Numbered from the stretch's first letter, positions 20,195 to 31,293 are shown. The stretch is 64,000 nt of DNA from Phenylobacterium sp. LH3H17 (GCF_024298925.1 NZ_CP101283.1:4097001-4161000); one strand, 5' to 3'. Notes: generated by a model not told the origin, from the sequence alone. Numbers and translations: made by a program.

Positions 20195-21087
20195 GCCGGG
20201 GTCGGCGGCGGGGCGCCCCCCAGGTCCGAAGGGGGTGCGCGGCCCTCGCCCAGCACCACCGCAAAGCTTCCGGCGATGATCAGCAGCCCGCCCAGGGCAA
20301 GCGCCAGGGTCAGGTGGTCGCCGAACGCCAGGACCCCGAGGGTCGCGCCCATCAGCGGCTCGATATTGATGAACACCCCGGCGCTGGCCGCGCCCACCCG
20401 GGCCGAGCCGAACTGCCACGCCGCGGTCGCCAGCAGGGTGGCGAAGACGCCCTGGCCGACGATGCCCGCCCAGGCGAAGGCGCTGAGATCCAGCTTCGGA
20501 GGGCCGTGCATGAAGAGGGCGATGGGCAGGATGGTCGCCGCCGCCACGATCACCGTGACCGACGGAACCGCCATCGGGTCGGCGGGCTTCGGCGCGTGGC
20601 GCAGCACCAGCAGCCAGGCCAGGAAGATCAGCAGGGCGCCCAGCGACAACGCCACCCCGAGCGGCGAACCGGCCCCGTCCGGCTTCCCGGCGATCAGAAC
20701 CGCGCCCAGGGTCGCCGCCGCCACCCCTGCCCAGGACGCCCGGCTGACCCGCTCGCCCAGGAACCGGGCGGACAGGGCGATCAGGGCCGGCATCAGCCCG
20801 ACCATCAGGGCCGCCAGGGTCACGCTGACATGGGCCAGCCCCTCGAACTGCACCATGAAAGCGACGCCGTAGAGCGCGCCGGCCAGCAGGACGGGCGGTG
20901 AGCGGAACAGCGCCCGCGTCTCGGCGCGCCGCAGGGCGAACGGCGCGGCGGCTAGGGCCGCGACCGCGAACCGCAGCAGGATCATATGCGCCGCCTCGGT
21001 TTCCTGCAGGACCAGCTTGCCCAGGGGAAAGCCCAGTCCCCAGGAGGCGCCGGCCAGGGCGAGGGCAAGGAAGGCGAGGCTCTTCAT
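20191..21087 (-). CDS. EamA/DMT family transporter
   Basis: A 298-residue inner-membrane protein with about ten helices in two EamA repeats ([19 protein letters not shown] at the start, [37 protein letters not shown] in the second repeat). The exported metabolite is unknown. ATG 21087 has CAGGAAG upstream; an earlier ATG at 21105 is less well placed. It is distinct from the RarD-type member at 9784, being closer to the general drug/metabolite exporter group. Confidence 0.88.
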   Translation of the reverse strand: MKSLAFLALALAGASWGLGFPLGKLVLQETEAAHMILLRFAVAALAAAPFALRRAETRALFRSPPVLLAGALYGVAFMVQFEGLAHVSVTLAALMVGLMPALIALSARFLGERVSRASWAGVAAATLGAVLIAGKPDGAGSPLGVALSLGALLIFLAWLLVLRHAPKPADPMAVPSVTVIVAAATILPIALFMHGPPKLDLSAFAWAGIVGQGVFATLLATAAWQFGSARVGAASAGVFINIEPLMGATLGVLAFGDHLTLALALGGLLIIAGSFAVVLGEGRAPPSDLGGAPPPTPA

Positions 21088-21211
21088 GGCCGCTTCCTGC
21101 CGCATTCGCCGCGTCCTGGCGAGAGGCGGCCGTCATGCCTAAGGCCCTTTAGGGACGATTCTTCACGTCGAATTCAGCGCCGCCCGGGAGGATGCGCGTC
21201 GGCGAGGCCCT

Positions 21212-21814
21212 ATGCACATTTCCAGACTTGAGGTGGGCCAGAGCGGGCCCTCCGCCCCCAATTTTCCGGGTGGCCTCCCCGCCGCGATGGCGGCGTTGAA
21301 CGATTCCGCCGGGGCGCTGGGCCATCAGCTGAAGGCCTACCATGCCCTGGCCGGACGCTGGCGCGAGGCCGGGCCGGCAGAGCGGGCCGCCCTGGCCCCG
21401 ACACTGACCGAGTCGCCCTTCGCCCAGCGGGTGCAATCGACCCTCAACGCCTTCACCCGCGCCGCCTGGGCCGGACCCGACGCCGCGCCGCCGCTACCCC
21501 AGGCCAAGGTCCTGGAGGCCTTCGACGCCCTGTCCGAGCCGGACCGCGAGATCGTCGCGGCCATGCAGGTGGATACCTCGGGCGAACCTGCCTACGCCTC
21601 GGCCAAGGCCTATCGCGCGCGCCTGCAGGCCGATCTCGAGGCTGCGCGCGCGCCCCAGGGCGACCGGGCGCGGGACATGGTGACCTTGTCGGAAGAGGCC
21701 GTGCGCCACCTGGCCGGCGATGGCGAGCCAGCGTCGCCGGGGATTCCGGCGCCCGAGGCCGCGCATCCGGCGGTGGCCGCAGCGCTGGCCGCCTATGCCA
21801 GGGTGGCGCGCTGA
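21212..21814 (+). CDS. hypothetical protein
   Basis: A 200-residue soluble protein that I do not recognise. It is alanine-rich and mainly helical; a segment ALGHQLKAYHALAGRWREA and a LEAFDALSEPDREIVAAMQ segment are the most distinctive. There is no signal peptide or membrane helix. The ATG follows GGCGAGGCCCT. It begins MHIS, like the unknown protein at 18094 (MHIA), though the rest shows no clear similarity. Codon use is normal for the region, so it is likely a real gene. Confidence 0.6.
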   Translation: MHISRLEVGQSGPSAPNFPGGLPAAMAALNDSAGALGHQLKAYHALAGRWREAGPAERAALAPTLTESPFAQRVQSTLNAFTRAAWAGPDAAPPLPQAKVLEAFDALSEPDREIVAAMQVDTSGEPAYASAKAYRARLQADLEAARAPQGDRARDMVTLSEEAVRHLAGDGEPASPGIPAPEAAHPAVAAALAAYARVAR

Positions 21815-21821
21815 GCGGGCG

Positions 21822-22094
21822 CTATTCGTCCTCGTCGAAGCGGCGGGCGACCAGTTCGGCCAGGGCTTCGAGGGCCGCGGCGGCTTCCGACCCCTCGGCC
21901 TCGATCTCGATGGCGCTGCCGGGTCCGGCGGCCAGCATCATCAGCCCCATGATCGAGCGGGCGTCGACGGTCTGACCGTCCTTGGAGACGCGGACCTCCG
22001 CCTCGAAACTGGAGGCGAGCTTGACGAACTTCGCCGAGGCGCGGGCATGCAGCCCCCGCTTGTTGATGATGTCGACGCTGCGGACTTCGCTCAC
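21822..22094 (-). CDS. ptsH: phosphocarrier protein HPr
   Basis: A 90-residue PTS phosphocarrier. The active-site histidine is His16 in NKRGLHARASAKFVKLAS. The regulatory serine, target of HprK, is Ser48 in DARSIMGLMMLAAG. The start is GTG at 22094, overlapping the EIIA stop by 4 nt (GTGA). In alphaproteobacteria this HPr works with EIIA(Man) and HprK as a regulatory rather than sugar-importing branch; no EIIB/EIIC gene is nearby. Confidence 0.96.
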   Translation of the reverse strand: MSEVRSVDIINKRGLHARASAKFVKLASSFEAEVRVSKDGQTVDARSIMGLMMLAAGPGSAIEIEAEGSEAAAALEALAELVARRFDEDE

Positions 22095-22495
22095 TTCTCG
22101 CCGGCCAGCACGTAGGAGGCGACGGAGATGTACTTGCGGCCGGCCTCCTGCGCGCAGGCGACGCAGTCTTCCAGGTTCTGCTTGGTGCGAACCGAGGCGA
22201 GCTTGATCAGCATGGGCAGGTTCAGGCCCGCGATCACCTCGGCCTTGGTCTGCTCCATCACCGAGATGGCCAGATTCGACGGCGTGCCGCCGAACATGTC
22301 GGTGAGCAGGATCACGCCCGCGCCCGAATTCACGCGCTCGCACGCCGCCAGGATGTCCTTGCGGCGCTTTTCCATGTCGTCTTCAGGGCCGATGCAGATC
22401 GACGCCACGGCGCTCTGCGGGCCGACCACATGCTCCATGGCGAAGATGAATTCCTCGGCCAGTCGCCCGTGCGTGACGATCACGAGCCCGATCAT
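22091..22495 (-). CDS. PTS EIIA component, mannose family (regulatory)
   Basis: A 134-residue stand-alone EIIA of the mannose family. The phosphorylated histidine is His9 in MIGLVIVTHGRLAEEF. The second family motif GVILLTDMFGGTPSNLA follows. Without EIIB/C partners it is taken to act in signalling, receiving phosphate from HPr and responding to carbon/nitrogen state. ATG 22495 is supported by the family N-terminus and a GAGAGAG upstream; an open frame to 22630 runs antisense-like through hprK and is rejected. It lies 10 nt downstream of hprK. Confidence 0.94.
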   Translation of the reverse strand: MIGLVIVTHGRLAEEFIFAMEHVVGPQSAVASICIGPEDDMEKRRKDILAACERVNSGAGVILLTDMFGGTPSNLAISVMEQTKAEVIAGLNLPMLIKLASVRTKQNLEDCVACAQEAGRKYISVASYVLAGEK

Positions 22496-22505
22496 GCCAA
22501 CTCTC

Positions 22506-22991
22506 TCAACGGGAATCCCCACCCGGCTGCGGCGAGACGCCGGCCGCGAGGGCGTCTTGATACGCTCGTTCCGGGCCGGCTCCAAGATGCTGCAATGCGC
22601 GACGGAGTTTCGCAGGTGCGGAGGATTCAAGCGGCGCGAGACTCAGGGCGGGCACGCTCAACCCAGCATAGTTTTCGACGGCCGGTTCGGGCAGTCTTTC
22701 CATCGGCCCGCAGCGGATCGCCAGAACGATCCGGCAGTAGCCGAGCGCGGGTTCGGTCAGGACGCCGAGGCCGCGCACCTCCATCAGCCCCGCCAGACTG
22801 TCCGGCGCCCGGCCATAGAGCGCGCCCTCGCAAGTCCAGACCAGGGTCCGGTCATCGGCCACCAGGGCGAAGCCGTCGTCCAGGCAGCGCAGGGCCAGGT
22901 CGCTCTTGCCCGCGCCGGACTCGCCCAGGATCAGCACCCCGCGCCAGCCGCCGGGGAAGAAGGCCGCGATCAGTCCCGCATGGACGATCAC
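22506..22991 (-). CDS. hprK: HPr kinase/phosphorylase, catalytic domain only
   Basis: A 161-residue protein consisting of the C-terminal HPr(Ser) kinase/phosphorylase domain, the short form normal for alphaproteobacteria (Firmicute HprK is about twice as long). The P-loop is VLILGESGAGKSDLALRCLD (near residues 19-38), followed by LVADDRTLV and the MEVRGLGVL signature. It modifies HPr on its regulatory serine. The GTG start at 22991 overlaps the chvG stop (GTGA), tying it to the two-component system. Confidence 0.94.
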   Translation of the reverse strand: MIVHAGLIAAFFPGGWRGVLILGESGAGKSDLALRCLDDGFALVADDRTLVWTCEGALYGRAPDSLAGLMEVRGLGVLTEPALGYCRIVLAIRCGPMERLPEPAVENYAGLSVPALSLAPLESSAPAKLRRALQHLGAGPERAYQDALAAGVSPQPGGDSR

Positions 22992-24607
22992 CGCCGCGCC
23001 TCCGGCAAGGTGACGATGAAGCGCGCTCCGACGGTCTTGCCGTCGGGACCGCGGCGGTTCTCCGCCCGGATCGATCCGCCCTGGGCCGCGGCGATCTGGC
23101 GGGCGATGGAGAGGCCCAGGCCCGAATTGCCGCCGAAGGCCGCCCCTTTCGGCCGCGACGTGTAGAAGCGTTCGAAGACCGTCTCCAGATTGTCGGCCGG
23201 GATGCCGGGGCCGTCGTCCTCGACCACCGCCGTGGCCTCGCCGCGGCCGCGCTCCAGGGAGACTCGCACCTCGCCGCCCGGCGGGCTGAACGAGCGGGCG
23301 TTGTCGATCAGGTTGCGGAACAGCTGGCCCAGCGGTCCTTCCCGGCCCGAGACCATGATGGGCTCCAGAGTCTCCGACACCTGGAAGGCGACGCTCGCCT
23401 CGCCCTTGCGCCGGGTGTCCTGGTAGAGCTGCACGACCTCGCCAAGCAGCCGGCCCAGGTCGAGGGCGCGGACGTCCTCCCGCGACAGCTCGGCGTCCAG
23501 GCGCGAGGCGTTGGAGATGTCGGTGACCAGGCGGTCCAGCCTCTGGACGTCGTTCTTCAGGATCGAGAGCAGGCGATCGCGGGCCGCCGGGTCGGAGACC
23601 AGGTCCAGGGTCTCCACCGCCGAGCGCAGGGAGGTGAGCGGGTTCTTGATCTCGTGCGCCACGTCGGCGGCGAACCGCTCGATGGCGTCCATCCGCTCCG
23701 ACAGCGCCTGCGTCATGTCCTCGAGGCTGCGGGTGAGGTCGCCCAGTTCGTCATCGCGCCGCGCCAGATCGGGCAGGGAGATGGCCCGGGCCCGCGACAG
23801 CCGCACCCCGTCGGCGGCGCGCGCCAGCCGCCGGACCGGCTGGGCGATCAGATTGTTCAGCAGGACCGAGGACAGAATGCTGACCGTGATGGCGATCATG
23901 ATGAAGGGCGCCAGGGCCGCGCGCTCACGGGCGATGATCTCGTCGACGTCGCTGGCCTCCAGCGTCAGGACCCCCAGCACCGCCTGGACGTGCTGGATGG
24001 GGATGGAGACCGACACCACGCGTTCGCCGTCCACCGAGGTGCGCATCCCGGCCCAATGGACCCCGCGCAGGGCCTGGCTGACCTCGATGGCCAGCGCCCG
24101 CTGGGCGGCGGGGGCCGGCGGCGGCGGCGGACGGCCCATCTTCAGGTCGAGATTCAATCCCCCGTCCTCGCGGGCCTTGGCCGGCGGTAACACCTTCCAC
24201 TCGACCCGGTCGGCGACCCAGTAGCTGTCGGCGATCAGCTCGCCGCGGGCGTTGAACAGCCGCGCCCGTTGCGAGCGGGGGTTCGACAGGATCTGCAGGA
24301 TCTCACTGGCGGCCGCGGCGTCGAGTTGCGGCGTCGGTTCGCCCACCGTCGCGGCGCGGTTGATCACGTTGACGATCAGTTCGCCCTGGGTGGTCAGGCT
24401 GTCTACCCGCGCGCCGACCAGGCCACGGCGCAGCTCGTTCAGCACCAACGACCCGCCGATGATGATCGCCAGGCCCAGGACGTTCAGCGCGATGATCAGC
24501 CGCCCGAGCCGCGAGCCCGGCAGCCAGCGCAGCCACCAGGACTGGCGCAGGCGTGGGGGCTTGGCCGGCGCCGGATCAGGCTTCGCGGTATCTGTAACCG
24601 ACGCCAT
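22988..24607 (-). CDS. chvG: sensor histidine kinase ChvG (ExoS)
   Basis: A 539-residue inner-membrane kinase that senses envelope/acid stress and phosphorylates ChvI. The first membrane helix is residues about 35-57 ([20 protein letters not shown]), then a periplasmic sensor of ~175 residues, and a second helix near 234-254. HAMP follows, then the phosphoacceptor His318 in [15 protein letters not shown]. The ATPase domain has [18 protein letters not shown] and [10 protein letters not shown]. Its ATG (24607) lies 32 nt inside the 3' end of chvI, so the pair is translationally coupled. Confidence 0.95.
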   Translation of the reverse strand: MASVTDTAKPDPAPAKPPRLRQSWWLRWLPGSRLGRLIIALNVLGLAIIIGGSLVLNELRRGLVGARVDSLTTQGELIVNVINRAATVGEPTPQLDAAAASEILQILSNPRSQRARLFNARGELIADSYWVADRVEWKVLPPAKAREDGGLNLDLKMGRPPPPPAPAAQRALAIEVSQALRGVHWAGMRTSVDGERVVSVSIPIQHVQAVLGVLTLEASDVDEIIARERAALAPFIMIAITVSILSSVLLNNLIAQPVRRLARAADGVRLSRARAISLPDLARRDDELGDLTRSLEDMTQALSERMDAIERFAADVAHEIKNPLTSLRSAVETLDLVSDPAARDRLLSILKNDVQRLDRLVTDISNASRLDAELSREDVRALDLGRLLGEVVQLYQDTRRKGEASVAFQVSETLEPIMVSGREGPLGQLFRNLIDNARSFSPPGGEVRVSLERGRGEATAVVEDDGPGIPADNLETVFERFYTSRPKGAAFGGNSGLGLSIARQIAAAQGGSIRAENRRGPDGKTVGARFIVTLPEARR

Positions 24608-25292
24608 AGAGGGTTTCGATTGCGTCGAACTCAGGATCGACCTCGCGGAACTTTTTCCGCATCCGCTTGATGTGGCTGTCGATGGTGCGGTCATCGACAT
24701 AGACCTGATCGTCGTAGGCGGCGTCCATCAGATTGTCGCGGCTCTTCACGAAACCGGGGCGCTGGGCCAGGGACTGAAGCAGCAGGAACTCGGTGACGGT
24801 GAGCTTGACCGGCTTCCCGTCCCACAGGCAGTCGTGGCGGGCGGGATCCAGGGTCAGCTTGCCGCGCTTCAGGGCGCGGGCCGCCACCTCGGCGCCGCCG
24901 GCCGCCGCCGCGGCGGTGTCCTCGCCTTCGATCCCGGCCCGGCGCAGCACCGCCTTCACCCGTTCGATCAGCAGGCGCTGGCTGAAGGGTTTGTGCATGT
25001 AGTCGTCGGCGCCCAGGTTGAAGCCCAGGATCTCGTCGATCTCCTCGTCCTTGGAGGTGAGGATGATCACCGGCAGGTCGGAGGTCCGGCGCAGGCGGCG
25101 CAGCACCTCCATGCCGTCCATGCGCGGCATCTTCACATCGAGGATGGCGAGGTCAGGCGGCTCGTTCTCGAGCGCGGCCAGGCCCGCGGCGCCGTCGAAA
25201 TACGCCTTGACCTCGTGACCGTGGCTCTCGAGGGCGAGGCTGACTGACGTGACGATGTTCTCGTCGTCGTCCACCAGGGTGATCTTGGCCAT
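24576..25292 (-). CDS. chvI: response regulator ChvI
   Basis: A 238-residue OmpR-type regulator. The receiver domain has the acidic pocket VDDDEN and phosphoacceptor Asp52 in [17 protein letters not shown]. The C-terminal winged helix includes [35 protein letters not shown] and [15 protein letters not shown] 25292 is the family start. It heads the operon chvI-chvG-hprK-EIIA-ptsH, an arrangement known from Caulobacter and Rhizobiales in which envelope sensing and carbon-state signalling are linked. Confidence 0.96.
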   Translation of the reverse strand: MAKITLVDDDENIVTSVSLALESHGHEVKAYFDGAAGLAALENEPPDLAILDVKMPRMDGMEVLRRLRRTSDLPVIILTSKDEEIDEILGFNLGADDYMHKPFSQRLLIERVKAVLRRAGIEGEDTAAAAAGGAEVAARALKRGKLTLDPARHDCLWDGKPVKLTVTEFLLLQSLAQRPGFVKSRDNLMDAAYDDQVYVDDRTIDSHIKRMRKKFREVDPEFDAIETLYGVGYRYREA

Positions 25293-25538
25293 ATGTACTC
25301 GTCGCATCCTTCAGGCGAAGCTTGCATAGCTAATCGTCCGCCAGCATGGCCTCAATGGGGCGAATGATCGACAGGCGATGACGCATGCGGATTCCGGCGA
25401 TCCCGGCGCGGACTGTTAAAGCCCGCCGGACCAATGAGTTCCCACCCGCCGCGACACTCGGACACGAGACAGGGCGATAGGATAAATCGAGTATTAAGCT
25501 TGTTCGGCGAACGTGATGGACTGAAAGGGCGTCATCAC

Positions 25539-27251
25539 GTGCAAGGTCATCAAGTCCACTATGAAGTATTCTCGCGCCGGGCGCCGGGCGGAGGCTGGAC
25601 TCTTGACCAGGCTACGGAGAACCGCGCCCAGGCCATCGCCAACGCCCAGGAGATGATGAAGGAGGGCAAGGTCGCCGCGGTGCGGGTCACCAAGGAGACC
25701 CTCGATCCGGAAACCCGCGAGTTCCAATCGGTCACCATCCTGAACCTTGGGTCGACCGAGACCGTCAAGAAGAAGAAGGTCGTCGAGAACCAGGACCCGC
25801 TCTGCGTCTCGCCGCAGGACCTCTACACCGTCCACGCACGCGAACGCATCGGCCGCCTGCTGGAAGGCTGGCTGGAGCGCAAGGGCGCCACCCCGTTCGA
25901 ACTGCTGCACCGCGCCGACCTGGTGGAGGAGCTGGAAGCGTCGGGCACCGATCTGCAGCACGCTATCCAGAAGGTCGCCATTCCCGAGGCTCAGGCCCGG
26001 GACATGACCGTCCACGAACTGATCCGGACCTTCTCCAGCCTGGTCGAGCGCGCCATCGAGCGGCTGCTGAAGGATTTCCGCAAGGGCGGCATGCCCAATA
26101 TCGACGCGGAGGGTTTCGCCCGCGCCGCCGAACGAGTGAGCAAGGATCCCGAGCGGGCCTATCTGTTGGGCGCCGGGGTCGCCGCCTCCATCGCGCCGGC
26201 CAAGACCTGGTCGGAGAAGATTTCCCGGCTGCTCGACCTGGCCGACGCCGCCCCGGTGACGGGCCCGCCCCGGGGCCTGGCCCTGCAGGTGATCGAACAG
26301 CCCCTTGCCGAGATCCTCGGCTCCAAGACTGGCCTCGACTACGTGATCGGCAAGGATCTGGACCTGGGCGGCCAGCTCGCGGCCATGACCCGGCTGGCGG
26401 CCTGCGACGCGATCGACGCCCTGATGCGGGTCGAACCCTCGGTGGCCAAGGTCATGCCGCCGCTTTCGGAGGCCGCCACCCGGCTCTCCAAATGGCTGGC
26501 GGCCGAGGACTTCGAGAGCGTCCGCGCCGCCATCGCCCGCCGCGTAGTGCGCGAACTGAACGGCCCCCGCCGCCTGCGCCCCGGCGACGCCACCGGCGAG
26601 ATCGAGGTCATGCGCGGTCTGGCCATGGCGCTCACCGCCGCGGCCGGCGCCCTGCTGCCGCTCGACGACATCCAGGCCGCCTTCGTCCAGCGATCCAAGA
26701 TGCTGGTCACCGGCGACTTCGTGGAGGTCTATCTGGGCCGCGAGCGCTCGGCCCGCGAGGAGGCCGAGGCCCTGATGTGGCTGGTGGAGAACGTAATCGG
26801 CGGCGCCAACAAGCGCCAGGCCGGCCGCTATCTGGGCGCCGGCGTCGCCGCCCTGCGCTTCGAAAAGGAATTCCGCAACGGCCCGCAGACCGCCGCCGTC
26901 AAGCTCCAGGTCCTCGCCGCCCTGCAGCGCTCGGTGGGCCGCAGCGGCCTGGTGGCCGAGGACTACGGCCCGATCCAGGCCAAGATCGGCGACGTGGGCG
27001 GCATGGTCGAGGCCGACGCCCGACTGGTCCAGACCCTGGCCCGCACCCCGGCGTCCCCGTCGCAGAAGCTGCTGCTGATGCTGCGCCTGGCCGTGGGCGA
27101 GGTCGCCCCCCTCGGCCCCGCCGCCGACCGCGCCAAACACGAGGCCTTCAAGCTGGTCCGCCAGGACGACACCCGCGCCGACCTGATCGAACAGCCGGAG
27201 TGCATGGGCAAGGTGCGCGAGCTGCTGGGGGTGTTGGGGCACGCGGCTTAG
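25539..27251 (+). CDS. large conserved-looking protein of unknown function
   Basis: A soluble protein of about 570 residues that I cannot place in a family. The first ~100 residues look like a compact alpha-beta domain (HYEVFSRRAPGGGWTLDQA, KVAAVRVTKETLDPETREF, SVTILNLGS). The rest is almost wholly helical, with repeated 30-40 residue helices (GLDYVIGKDLDLGGQLAAM, GDFVEVYLGRERSAREEAE, KQAGRYLGAGVAALRFEKEF-like). There is no signal peptide or membrane helix. The frame is open from 25434; I use GTG 25539, with AAAGGG upstream, because the recognisable domain starts there, but TTG 25500 or ATG 25434 cannot be excluded. It is divergent from chvI. Its strong codon bias over 1.7 kb shows it is a real gene. 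Confidence 0.75.
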   Translation: MQGHQVHYEVFSRRAPGGGWTLDQATENRAQAIANAQEMMKEGKVAAVRVTKETLDPETREFQSVTILNLGSTETVKKKKVVENQDPLCVSPQDLYTVHARERIGRLLEGWLERKGATPFELLHRADLVEELEASGTDLQHAIQKVAIPEAQARDMTVHELIRTFSSLVERAIERLLKDFRKGGMPNIDAEGFARAAERVSKDPERAYLLGAGVAASIAPAKTWSEKISRLLDLADAAPVTGPPRGLALQVIEQPLAEILGSKTGLDYVIGKDLDLGGQLAAMTRLAACDAIDALMRVEPSVAKVMPPLSEAATRLSKWLAAEDFESVRAAIARRVVRELNGPRRLRPGDATGEIEVMRGLAMALTAAAGALLPLDDIQAAFVQRSKMLVTGDFVEVYLGRERSAREEAEALMWLVENVIGGANKRQAGRYLGAGVAALRFEKEFRNGPQTAAVKLQVLAALQRSVGRSGLVAEDYGPIQAKIGDVGGMVEADARLVQTLARTPASPSQKLLLMLRLAVGEVAPLGPAADRAKHEAFKLVRQDDTRADLIEQPECMGKVRELLGVLGHAA

Positions 27252-27329
27252 GGTGGCGAAACCGTTTGGAAGTCGCGCGAAGCTCCGCGCATGATAGAGT
27301 CACGAGCGTCCCAAGCTACGAAGCGATCC

Positions 27330-27593
27330 ATGACGCCGAATGTCGATGATGGCCTTCCTCAGCCAAAGCGCTCCGGCGACGGCTTCTGGACTATTCCTCG
27401 CCTGCTGGGCCTTTTGGCTGCGCTCATAGTGGCGCATCTAGGCGCTTCGGCGGCCTACAGCGCTGGCTTCCTCTCCACGCCCCTGTTTGGCGCCTGGGCC
27501 ATGGCGATGAACCTGGGACAAGCGGCCATTTTCCTTCCGATTACGCTTCGCCTGTACAGACACTACAAGAAGCTGCGGAGCGGCGGGCCTTAA
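27330..27593 (+). CDS. small membrane protein of unknown function
   Basis: An 87-residue protein (from ATG 27330; an ATG at 27291 would add 13) with two hydrophobic segments, LLGLLAALIVAHLGASAAYSA and a second near AMAMNLGQAAIFLPITL, followed by a basic tail RLYRHYKKLRSGGP. GC content and codon use are somewhat lower than those of neighbours, hinting at a recently acquired or weakly selected gene. I propose no function. Confidence 0.5.
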   Translation: MTPNVDDGLPQPKRSGDGFWTIPRLLGLLAALIVAHLGASAAYSAGFLSTPLFGAWAMAMNLGQAAIFLPITLRLYRHYKKLRSGGP

Positions 27594-27618
27594 TGGCAGC
27601 GGCGCTTAGGGATGGCTG

Positions 27619-28770
27619 CTAACCTCCCAGCACCTCGGCCAGCGCCGCGACCACCTGATCCACGTCCTCGTCCGCCATCCCCGGATAGAGCGGCAGGGAG
27701 AGGCAGCGGTCGTACCAGGCGTTCGCGCCGGGCAGGTCGAGCTCGCCGTAGCGTTCCCGGTAGTAGGGCTGGGTGTGGACCGGGATGTAGTGGACCTGGG
27801 TGCCGACGCCGCGCGTCTTGAGCGCCTCGACCACCTCGCGCCGCATCTTGCCGGCGGCCTCGAAGTCGATCAGGGCGACCATCAGGTGCAGCACCGGGTC
27901 GCTCCAGTCCGGACGGGTCGCCAGACGCACGAGCGGGGCCAGGGGCGCCAGGGCCTCGGCGTAGCGCGCGGCCAGCAGCCGGCGTCGGGCGGCGAAGCGG
28001 TCGAGCTTGGCGAGCTGGGTAATCCCCAGCGCGCAGAGGATGTCGGACAGGCGGTAGTTGAAGCCCGGCTCCGGCATTTCGTACCACCAGGGATCGCCGC
28101 CCTCGGGACGCACCATGCCGTGGCTGCGCAGGCGCCTCAGGCGCTCGGCCAGGCGCGCGTCATTGGTGGTGACCATGCCGCCCTCGCCGGTGGCGATGGT
28201 CTTCACCGGGTGGAACGAGAAGGTGGCCATGGCCGAATGACGGCAGTCGCCCACCTTCTCGACGTTGTTGCCGACGGTCAGGGTCGAGCCCAGCGCGTGG
28301 GGCGCGTCCTCCACCAGCACGGCCCCTGCTTCGCGCGCCAGGGCCTCGAGCCCCGGCAGGTCGGCCGTGTCCCCGCGCAGGTGGACCGGCAGGACCGCGC
28401 GGAGTTTTCGGTCTCCCACTCGGGTCAACGCGTCCGCCAAGGTGTCGGCGGTCATCAGCCCCGTCTCGGCATCGACGTCGGCGAAAACCACCTCGGCGCC
28501 CACATAGCGGGCGCAGTTGGCGGTGGCGAGGAAGGTGATGGACGGCGCGATCACCACCTCCCCCGGCTGGACGTCGAGGGCCAGCATGGCCAGGTGCAGG
28601 GCCGCGGTGCCGTTGGCGCAGGCGATGGCGTGCTTGGCCCCCACCACCTCGCGGAAGGCCGCCTCGAAGGCGTCCACCGTCGGGCCCGTGGTCAGGAAGT
28701 CGCCGCGCAGGGCTTGCGCGACCGCGGCGATGTCGTCGTCCTCGATGGTCTGGCGGCCGTAGGGGAGCAT
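27619..28770 (-). CDS. pseC: PseC/FlmB-like sugar aminotransferase (DegT/DnrJ/EryC1/StrS)
   Basis: A 383-residue PLP enzyme predicted to aminate the 4-keto sugar made by the neighbouring dehydratase, giving UDP-4-amino-4,6-dideoxy-N-acetyl-altrosamine for pseudaminic-acid-like flagellin sugars. The PLP lysine is Lys190 in SFHPVKTIATGEGGMV; other motifs are ACANGTAALHLAM and VEDAPHALGS. It starts 3 nt after the pseB stop (TAG-GCC-ATG) and so forms an operon with it. In Caulobacter the equivalents are FlmA/FlmB, needed for flagellin modification. Rest of the pathway is not in the window. Confidence 0.9.
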   Translation of the reverse strand: MLPYGRQTIEDDDIAAVAQALRGDFLTTGPTVDAFEAAFREVVGAKHAIACANGTAALHLAMLALDVQPGEVVIAPSITFLATANCARYVGAEVVFADVDAETGLMTADTLADALTRVGDRKLRAVLPVHLRGDTADLPGLEALAREAGAVLVEDAPHALGSTLTVGNNVEKVGDCRHSAMATFSFHPVKTIATGEGGMVTTNDARLAERLRRLRSHGMVRPEGGDPWWYEMPEPGFNYRLSDILCALGITQLAKLDRFAARRRLLAARYAEALAPLAPLVRLATRPDWSDPVLHLMVALIDFEAAGKMRREVVEALKTRGVGTQVHYIPVHTQPYYRERYGELDLPGANAWYDRCLSLPLYPGMADEDVDQVVAALAEVLGG

Positions 28771-28773
28771 GGC

Positions 28774-30326
<1,553 letters not shown>

Positions 30327-30337
30327 CTATTTCAGTT

Positions 30338-30480
30338 CCTCCCCCAGCGCGCAGCGCGGTTTGGGGGAGGTGGATCGTCGCCTCTTCGCGACGAGACGGA
30401 GGGGGTTGAAGCGCACAAAAGCGAGTCAAAGTCCCCCTCAGTCAGCTTCGCTGACAGCTCCCCCAGAGGGGGAGCATCTA
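30338..30480 (+). repeat. intergenic two-module palindromic repeat, copy 1
   Basis: Module A (30338-30405) starts with a hairpin CTCCCCCAGCGCGC... GGTTTGGGGGAGG and ends near GACGGAGGGGG. Module B (30424-30479) starts AGTCAAAGTCCCCCTCAG, has the hairpin core GTCAGCTTCGCTGAC and ends CTCCCCCAGAGGGGGAGC. Closely related copies lie at 37206-37351 and 60404-60551. It lies between the FliL-like gene and the convergent SDR gene, so it may act as a bidirectional terminator. Confidence 0.85.
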
Positions 30481-30496
30481 GGCCCTTGTTGCAGTC

Positions 30497-31273
30497 TCAC
30501 ATCGCCGAGATGCCGCCGTCGAGCTTCAGCTCCGCGCCGGTCATGAACTTGCTCTCGTCGCTGGCCAGATAGAGCACCGCATTGGCGATGTCCTCGGGCT
30601 CGCCGATGTGGCCGAGCGGGATCTGGCGAGCCAGCTTGCCCTCGGCGACCTCCTTGCCGAACTGCTGGCGCAGGGGGTCGAGGATCGGGGTGTCGATGAA
30701 GGTCGGATGGATGGAATTCGAGCGGATATCCAGGCCCTGCTTGGCGCAGTGCAGGGCGATGCCCTTGCTGAGCAGCCAGACCCCGGCCTTCGAGGCGTTG
30801 TAGACCGGCGAGTTGTGGGCCGCGATCAGGCCCGCGATCGAGGAGATGTTGACGATCGAACCCGGCTGGCAGGCGCGCATGTATTTCAGCGCGTGCTTGG
30901 TCCCGAGGAACACCGAGTCGACATTGACGCTCATCACCAGCTTCCAGTCCTCGAGACTGAGCTGCTCGATATTGCCGCCGCGGCTGATGCCGGCGTTGTT
31001 GACCAGGACCGAGATGCCGCCCATGGCCGCATCGGCCTCCTCCAGGGCGAAGATCCACTGGTCTTCCTTTGTGACGTCCAGCGGGAAGGCGAAGGCCGTA
31101 CCTTCCCCGTGCGCCGCGTTGATCTCGGCGGCGACCGCCTTGGCGCCTTCATGATTGATGTCGGCGATGGAGACCTTGGCCCCCTCGTCGGCCAGCTTGC
31201 GCGCCATGGCCGCGCCCAGCCCCTGTGCTCCGCCGGTGATGAAGGCCTTCTTGCCCGCGACCCGTCCCGCCAT
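30497..31273 (-). CDS. short-chain dehydrogenase/reductase (SDR)
   Basis: A 258-residue classical SDR. The cofactor loop is FITGGAQGLGAAMA (G-x3-G-x-G). Asp in SIADIN at the end of strand 2 suggests an NAD(H) preference. The catalytic Ser-Tyr-Lys set is in IVNISSIAGL and VYNASKAGVWLL. The substrate is unknown. It lies 20 nt downstream of the pterin dehydratase gene and closes a HAD-PCD-SDR operon; a pterin-related role is possible but unproven. ATG 31273 has GGGAGACGACG upstream. Confidence 0.9.
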   Translation of the reverse strand: MAGRVAGKKAFITGGAQGLGAAMARKLADEGAKVSIADINHEGAKAVAAEINAAHGEGTAFAFPLDVTKEDQWIFALEEADAAMGGISVLVNNAGISRGGNIEQLSLEDWKLVMSVNVDSVFLGTKHALKYMRACQPGSIVNISSIAGLIAAHNSPVYNASKAGVWLLSKGIALHCAKQGLDIRSNSIHPTFIDTPILDPLRQQFGKEVAEGKLARQIPLGHIGEPEDIANAVLYLASDESKFMTGAELKLDGGISAM

Positions 31274-31293
31274 CGTCGTCTCCCGTCCGCTTG

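Noticed and set aside
19376..21136. A 586-residue minus-strand frame
   Set aside because: It is arginine/glycine/proline-rich, antisense to the ABC permease and out of frame with the EamA gene; no domain is visible.
25293..25538. A small RNA in the gap next to chvI, by analogy with ChvR
   Set aside because: No promoter-plus-terminator hairpin pattern is visible in this gap, and I am not certain where ChvR maps in other genomes.
25494..27242. A 582-residue minus-strand frame opposite the large unknown gene
   Set aside because: It lacks a good start and has shadow-like composition (runs of Gly, Gln, His); the plus-strand frame has coherent domain-like sequence and normal codon use.
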